Positions 38,701-44,700 of a DNA stretch of 64,000 bases are shown piece after piece. A program made the position numbers and the translations under genes. The stretch is from Amborella trichopoda. Taxonomy: Eukaryota > Streptophyta > Magnoliopsida > Amborellales > Amborellaceae. The stretch spans positions 2,346,610 to 2,410,609 of the forward strand of contig NW_006498220.1 in the NCBI RefSeq assembly GCF_000471905.2, given 5' to 3'. Under the pieces are notes generated by a model. The model worked only from the letters and a program-made list of their open reading frames with translations. It searched no databases and had not been told where the DNA came from. The stretch's first letter is position 1. Each line of letters starts with the position of its first letter.

Positions 38701-41700
38701 AAAGGAACTTAAACAATTAGAAATCAAGAGCTCTCTAGGATCAAATAGAACTCAAAATCTCATGAAATGAGGGAGTAAGTGGCTATGAAAGCTTGTTGTA
38801 AATGGAGATTTACAGTCACCAAAAACTCCATAAAAGAATGACTTGATGATGAATTCTTCAAAATTGACTCACTAAGCTTGAGATGAAGCTTGAATGGAAC
38901 TTCAATCTCACATTCTCTCACTTAATTCTCACACTTCTCCTTTCTTTCTCACACTAGAATGCTCTCAGAAAAGAAGAGAGAGAACATGGAAAATCAAAAG
39001 GGGGCATGCCACTTAGAGAGAGAGAGAGTCAAATGAGGGGCTTGCCCCTTATGGGAGAGTTCTCTACCCACATGAGTAAGCAAGATGCCTTTTTAGGCTT
39101 GTGTAAGATGCTTTCAGATGAGTTGAACTTAGCCATTGAAACAAGTAATCATGGTATGGGAGAGGGCTTGATCCTAGCTAATCATCACTTATCATACTAT
39201 CTTGATGAGTGGATGAGATTTAACACCATTATCCTCCTTATAAACCCTAAATTCACTCTAAATTTCCCATCATTAATCTCAAACTTAAATTCACATCAAA
39301 TTCAAGTTGCTTCCACCTTATACACAAAATACACTATAAACCACCTTATACACAAAATCGCAAAGGACAAGGAGGTCCGCCATGGGGGTTGATGTCACCC
39401 CCCATGTCATCTGCATGTGGGGTTGGCATGGATCCTACTTGGGCCCACGTGCCACCCATTGGCCATTTGGGTGTCATGTGTGGGACTTATTGTGGCTATC
39501 CTTGTTTGTCATTGTCCAAAACAACTTTTCAAATCTATAATTTGAGCTCAAAAAAATCCAAAAGAAATTCTCAAAAATCCTCCAAAGCATACTCCACCAT
39601 AATCACACAATTTGGCATCATATATAAATATATTAAGGAGGGAACTCCATATCCTTTGGAGTTGAATTGGGTATCAGAGTACTCCACGGCTAGACCTAGA
39701 ATCCAAAGTTACCTTTGAATGACCCAACAAACTCATAACCTCCCAATATCAGGTAGGGGCTCATGCTTGGCTTATCAAAGTCAATCCAGTATGTGGCTTG
39801 GGACTCTCAGATTGTAGTAGACTATAAATGCATCGTGAGGACATACACTCTTGTGGATGTGGGATCTTCTCTCGACACGTGGATTTCTCTTCTTAGGGCC
39901 TAGGGCCTTGGTAGTAGTATTGCCGAGCCCTATGGAGAAGTCTTTGACTCCATTCTCACCAAAGGGTAGGGGCTCAAATCCCCACTGACATACCACTCTT
40001 TTTTTGAGAATGGCACGGGGCTTGGGCAGTAGGATTGCCAAGCCCCATGATGAGGTCTATGATGGGCCCAAATCTCCACTAATTTATCACTTTTTGAGAA
40101 TGGCATGGGGCCTTGGCGGTAGTATTGCCAAGCCCCATGATGAGGTCTTTGACTTCATTCTCATCAAAGGGGTAGGGGCCCAAATCCCCACTAACTTATC
40201 ACTTTAAATTATATACTATTTTGAGAATGGCCTGGGACTCTTTTTTCTCGAATGGCACGGGGCTTGGGCAGTAGTAGTATTGCCAAGCCCCATGATGAGG
40301 TCTCTGACTCCATTCTCACCAAAGGGTAGGGGCCCAAATCTCCACTAACTTATCACTTTTTGAGAATGGCATGGGCCCCTGGCGGTAGTATTGCCAAGCC
40401 CCATGGTGAACTGAAAGATTCAAAAAAGAGGGAAAGAAATCCTAGTATGCAAACTACATAGATCCCTGTATGGCTAAAACATGCTTCTCACCAATGGTAC
40501 TTGAAGTTTCATGAGACATTTGACTCTGTTTGGCTTCACTGCAAGTAAAGAAGATTATTTTATATATGTCAAGGTCAATGGGAGGGATGTTGTGTATATA
40601 TGTCTCTCTGAATGTGGATGACATGTTGATTGCCAGCAATTTTCTAGCTCTCGTAAATGAAACAAAATGTTGTCTCAAATTTTTCAAATGAAGGACCTTG
40701 GTGAGACACTGTATATTCTTGGGTTAGCTATCACAGGCCTCATATGTTAGCAAGGTTCTTGAAAGGTTATCAATGGAATACTTTAAGTCAATAATTTCTT
40801 CAATTGACAATAAAGTTAGATCAAGTCTAAGCATGTGCCCAAAGGAAAAAAAAAAGTTCGAGTATATGAAAAAGGTGCATACACAAGCGCAGTTAGATCT
40901 ATCATGTATGCGATGCTAGGCACCTGACCTGACCTATTTTTTCTCAGTTAGTTTATTGAACAAATTTCAAAGCAACTCAGGCCCAAAACACTGAAAACTA
41001 GTACAAAAAATTCTGAGATACCTCAAAACATTGTGTTATAGAGGTACTTATGAGTGGGTGGAAGAAAACTCGGATTTAGACTATCAGAAAGATCCGGACG
41101 ACCTGAAGTCCACATCAAGATGAATTTTTATACTTGGTGGAGGGGTTGGTTCTCGTTGTTCAAAGAAACAATCTACAATAGCCTTGTCAGACGAACTTCA
41201 GTATCTGGCATGTTGTGAGACGGCAAGGAGGTTGTATGGTTGAAAAAGTATCTCAATAGTTTGAGATTCAGGACGGTGAGGTGTGACACTGTGCAGATCT
41301 ATTGTGACAACCATTCAGCTATATGTGTTCCCAAGGAGCCAAGATTCCATAAGAAATCCAAGTAAATTAAAGCTGAATAATATCATGTAAAGAACCTCTT
41401 TCAGGATGATGACTTTGAGATTTCTTATCTTCCCACAAACACAATATTGGTGGATACTTAAACAAAGGTTTCAGTGGAGTGCTTTTGTGAAGTCAGTACA
41501 TGGGATGAGACTGGGAGCTGGTGAATTTGAGTGACTGTACTGGCATTCATATGCTAAGCAGCAGATGTTGGGCTTTTGTGGCCTTCAAAAGCATGGACAC
41601 TTGGTTCTTTTGATAAAAATCTCTTTTGTATTCCCATGTGTCTGAACTCACGCTTTTGTATTCTTCAGCATTCCCAGTTTGAGTGGGAGTGTTGGATTCT

Positions 41701-44700
41701 CCTGGATGAAACAATGTGAACCCACCCTACTTGGATTAAATAGGTCACTGGGGTAGATGAGTTCTACTTGGATGAAATAGGTCATTAGGGTGGGCATGAG
41801 TCGATTCTACTTGGATGAAATAGGCTGTTAGAGCTAGTTGGAGTTGTCTCTATCTGGGAGATAATGGGTTCTCTCACTCTTTGCCATGGTGTATGACTGG
41901 GCCATGGCTAGAAGAGTGTACCCACACCTTGTTATGGATAGGCTTACTCCCTATGTTTCGTATCATCGAATAGGATTCATGGGTACTCTGTCGAGGTCGG
42001 TAAGCCTAATGGTAGATGATATTTTAGCCAAGAGATGGAATAGGCTCATGTGTGTTAGGATGGTGGCCTTTGAGGACGGGTGCCTGAAAGTCTCGACATG
42101 GCATCCTACATAGCATGTATGCTGCTAGTTGTGTTCTTTGGTTCCATACATGCATGTTCTTGAGAGATGACTTCCCTTGCACGCACTAGAGATGTGGACA
42201 CTCCGATTTAGTGCTTTGTCATATGACCGATAAACTTGTCCTTAGGGAGGTACGCACCTGGAATTTACTGTGACTATGGCACTTCTATGCTTAACTCAAC
42301 TTTTATGAGCCAATCATGAGACCCTTGCATAAGAAACTTTTAGGTTGTGGGTTTGTTGAGTTGGTTAGGATGGTTATGAAATGTCTAATGGAATAAAATT
42401 CATTTGTTTTGGATCAGGAGTATTTTTGAAATTTCTAATTTGTTGTAAAGATGTCTTTTATGGGAATTTTGCTTATAGGGGTGGCGTAAAATTGAATCCA
42501 CAATGTTTTAATTGTGTTTTTTGAGCCATGTGGAGCCCACGTCATGGCTAGGGCATGATGGTCGCTATAACCTATGGTTGTGGTGTGGGATCCGCTTGAG
42601 TGTGGATGGTGCCTAGAACCTATGGGGATGCCTATGGCAAGTTGGAATTGTTATGGATGGTTAATTTTTTTTCAGTTTTGAAAAGTTAAAGGTCTAAATT
42701 TGTTTGGAGAAGATCGGATGAATTATGGGAAATCTAATCTAGTTAGGAGTTAGACATGAAGAAACTTACTAGATCTAGAAGTTCTATAGATGTCCATTTG
42801 GACTAGAAGATTGGGAGAGCATGGAACTCTAGGAACCTTAAGGGATAGTAGTGTTGAGATCCACCCTTGATTCTTAATGGCTGGCCAAGGGATCGATGGC
42901 TGAGTGGGCCCTTTCACAACATAGATCTCCTAATCCTAGTAGAAGACTAATTCACATGTTTTCAGCTCTTCCCCTCTAGACCTCTATACAGTGGGTAGCC
43001 CACCCCTTTTGTGTACATATTCATTCTTCCCCTGAGAGAGCACCGCGTGGGATAGAGGAAGAGAGGTTAGAAGAGAGCGAGATGAATGTGCAAAAGAGAG
43101 AAAATTAAGGTTTTTTAGGAAGTGTTGATGAGACAGAGTGGATATGAGAAAGGGTTGGGCTGCATTTTGGACTCCCTGTCGTAGGTGAGAGAGTTAAGAG
43201 GGAAAAAATCCTGCAACCAAAACCACCTTATCTCTGTTACATACCCTCAACTAAGAAGAAGTTGGGTGAATTTCTCTCGTATGATGTGCCATTGATTCAG
43301 AGATAGTGTATGGGTTGTACCAAATCCTACATGGTGATTCTAGGTAAATTTTCAGGTATGTGACCTTGCTAGTTTTTTCCTTTTTTGGAGCACCTAGTTA
43401 GCAACATGGCGGCAACTTTTGAGTGTAGTTGCACCTTGTAAAATTTTGCAAGAGCCATGTGTAAGACCAGGGATTTCAGGGGTTTTAATGAAAGGTCCTG
43501 AGATCAGTCTTGCTGGAAATTTTTAAAATACAACACCCTGCAGCACCCAGTTATATAGCCTTTATCAAAAGTCTTCTCGAATTTGTGGACATATCTTCTG
43601 CAGTCAGATTGCTTTCATATCTGAAACTAAGCGCATTCACAAAACCAAATAGATTGCTGATTCTGCCTAGTCATGGCCAAACGGGAAATAAATGTTCCTT
43701 TGATTTGAGATTAAATCCATCTACTTAAGAAATAAGGTATACCCGTAACTACATCATATGAATTCCTATATGAATGTACTGATAATAAACTCCGAGATTT
43801 AGAGAATATTATTGCAAGTTGCACTTTCATATACAGAAAGCTATATCTGGGTCAGAAGTTGCATGGGTGATTTTGATATGAATGGGAAGTTATTTGCTCA
43901 GATGCAAACAAAGCAGGGGAGGATAACTCTACAGGAGGTGGGAACAAAAAAGGCTTGGGCTGTATATTTGATATGGCCCTGCAAAACCTGGGAGTTGGGT
44001 AGGAAGCTCACTTTCTTATAACCACGCCATAATCAATATTGGTAGCCTTGCAGAACATGGGAGTTGCCCAGGAAGCCCACTTTCTTATAGCCACTTGAAC
44101 AGTATCATATGGATTAGCCCTGGGACATGGAGTTTGGGCAGAAAGGGCACTTATAATGGTTCCCTCACTTGCCCTTCCAAATTTGATAATCATAGAGAAT
44201 AAGGGGAAGTTTTCCCGAATTGAAGAGGGATTATTGATCCCAAAATTCGATGTCCTTGAGATTTAGAGAAATGGAAGAGACTCTTAAGCACTCTGAGCAG
44301 GAAAGAAGTGAGGACCCTAGGTGGGAGTATGAGAGAGAGCATACAAAGATCTGCTAGATTCTGAACTGAGGAACACTGCAACAAGGTAAACTGAGCAATG
44401 TGTGCACCATATGTAATATCTTCCTCTTTCTTCTGATGTAATGTTTTAACACCATTGATGTAATGGATTAAACAAAGGTTTTCTAATGTTACATTTACAT
44501 TCAGATGTAATGAATAGCATGCATCTATGGGTGCTCCAGAACTCTAATACCCAGGAATAATAAAAAGCACAAAAATGAGGTGGTGAACTTAGCTTGTTCG
44601 AATTGTGTTACTTTAATTCACTTTAAAGATCGCATGTTGCTAAAACAGTGCCTCAACGTTGCCTTGATTAAAGCGATTTTCCCATTGAAAGATACTAATC

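Larger units (their letters stand above)
31131..43567 (+). mobile_element. Old copia retrotransposon 2 with nested insertions
   Basis: The ends match: 31131-31760 corresponds to 41566-42380, and 35100-36230 to 42850-43567. A perfect initiator-Met primer-binding site TGGTATCAGAGC lies at 36233-36244 directly after the 5' LTR. The interior carries degraded gag, integrase, RT and RNase H on the plus strand. The 5' LTR has swollen to 5.1 kb by four later insertions, while the 3' LTR is about 2.0 kb. Confidence 0.85.
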
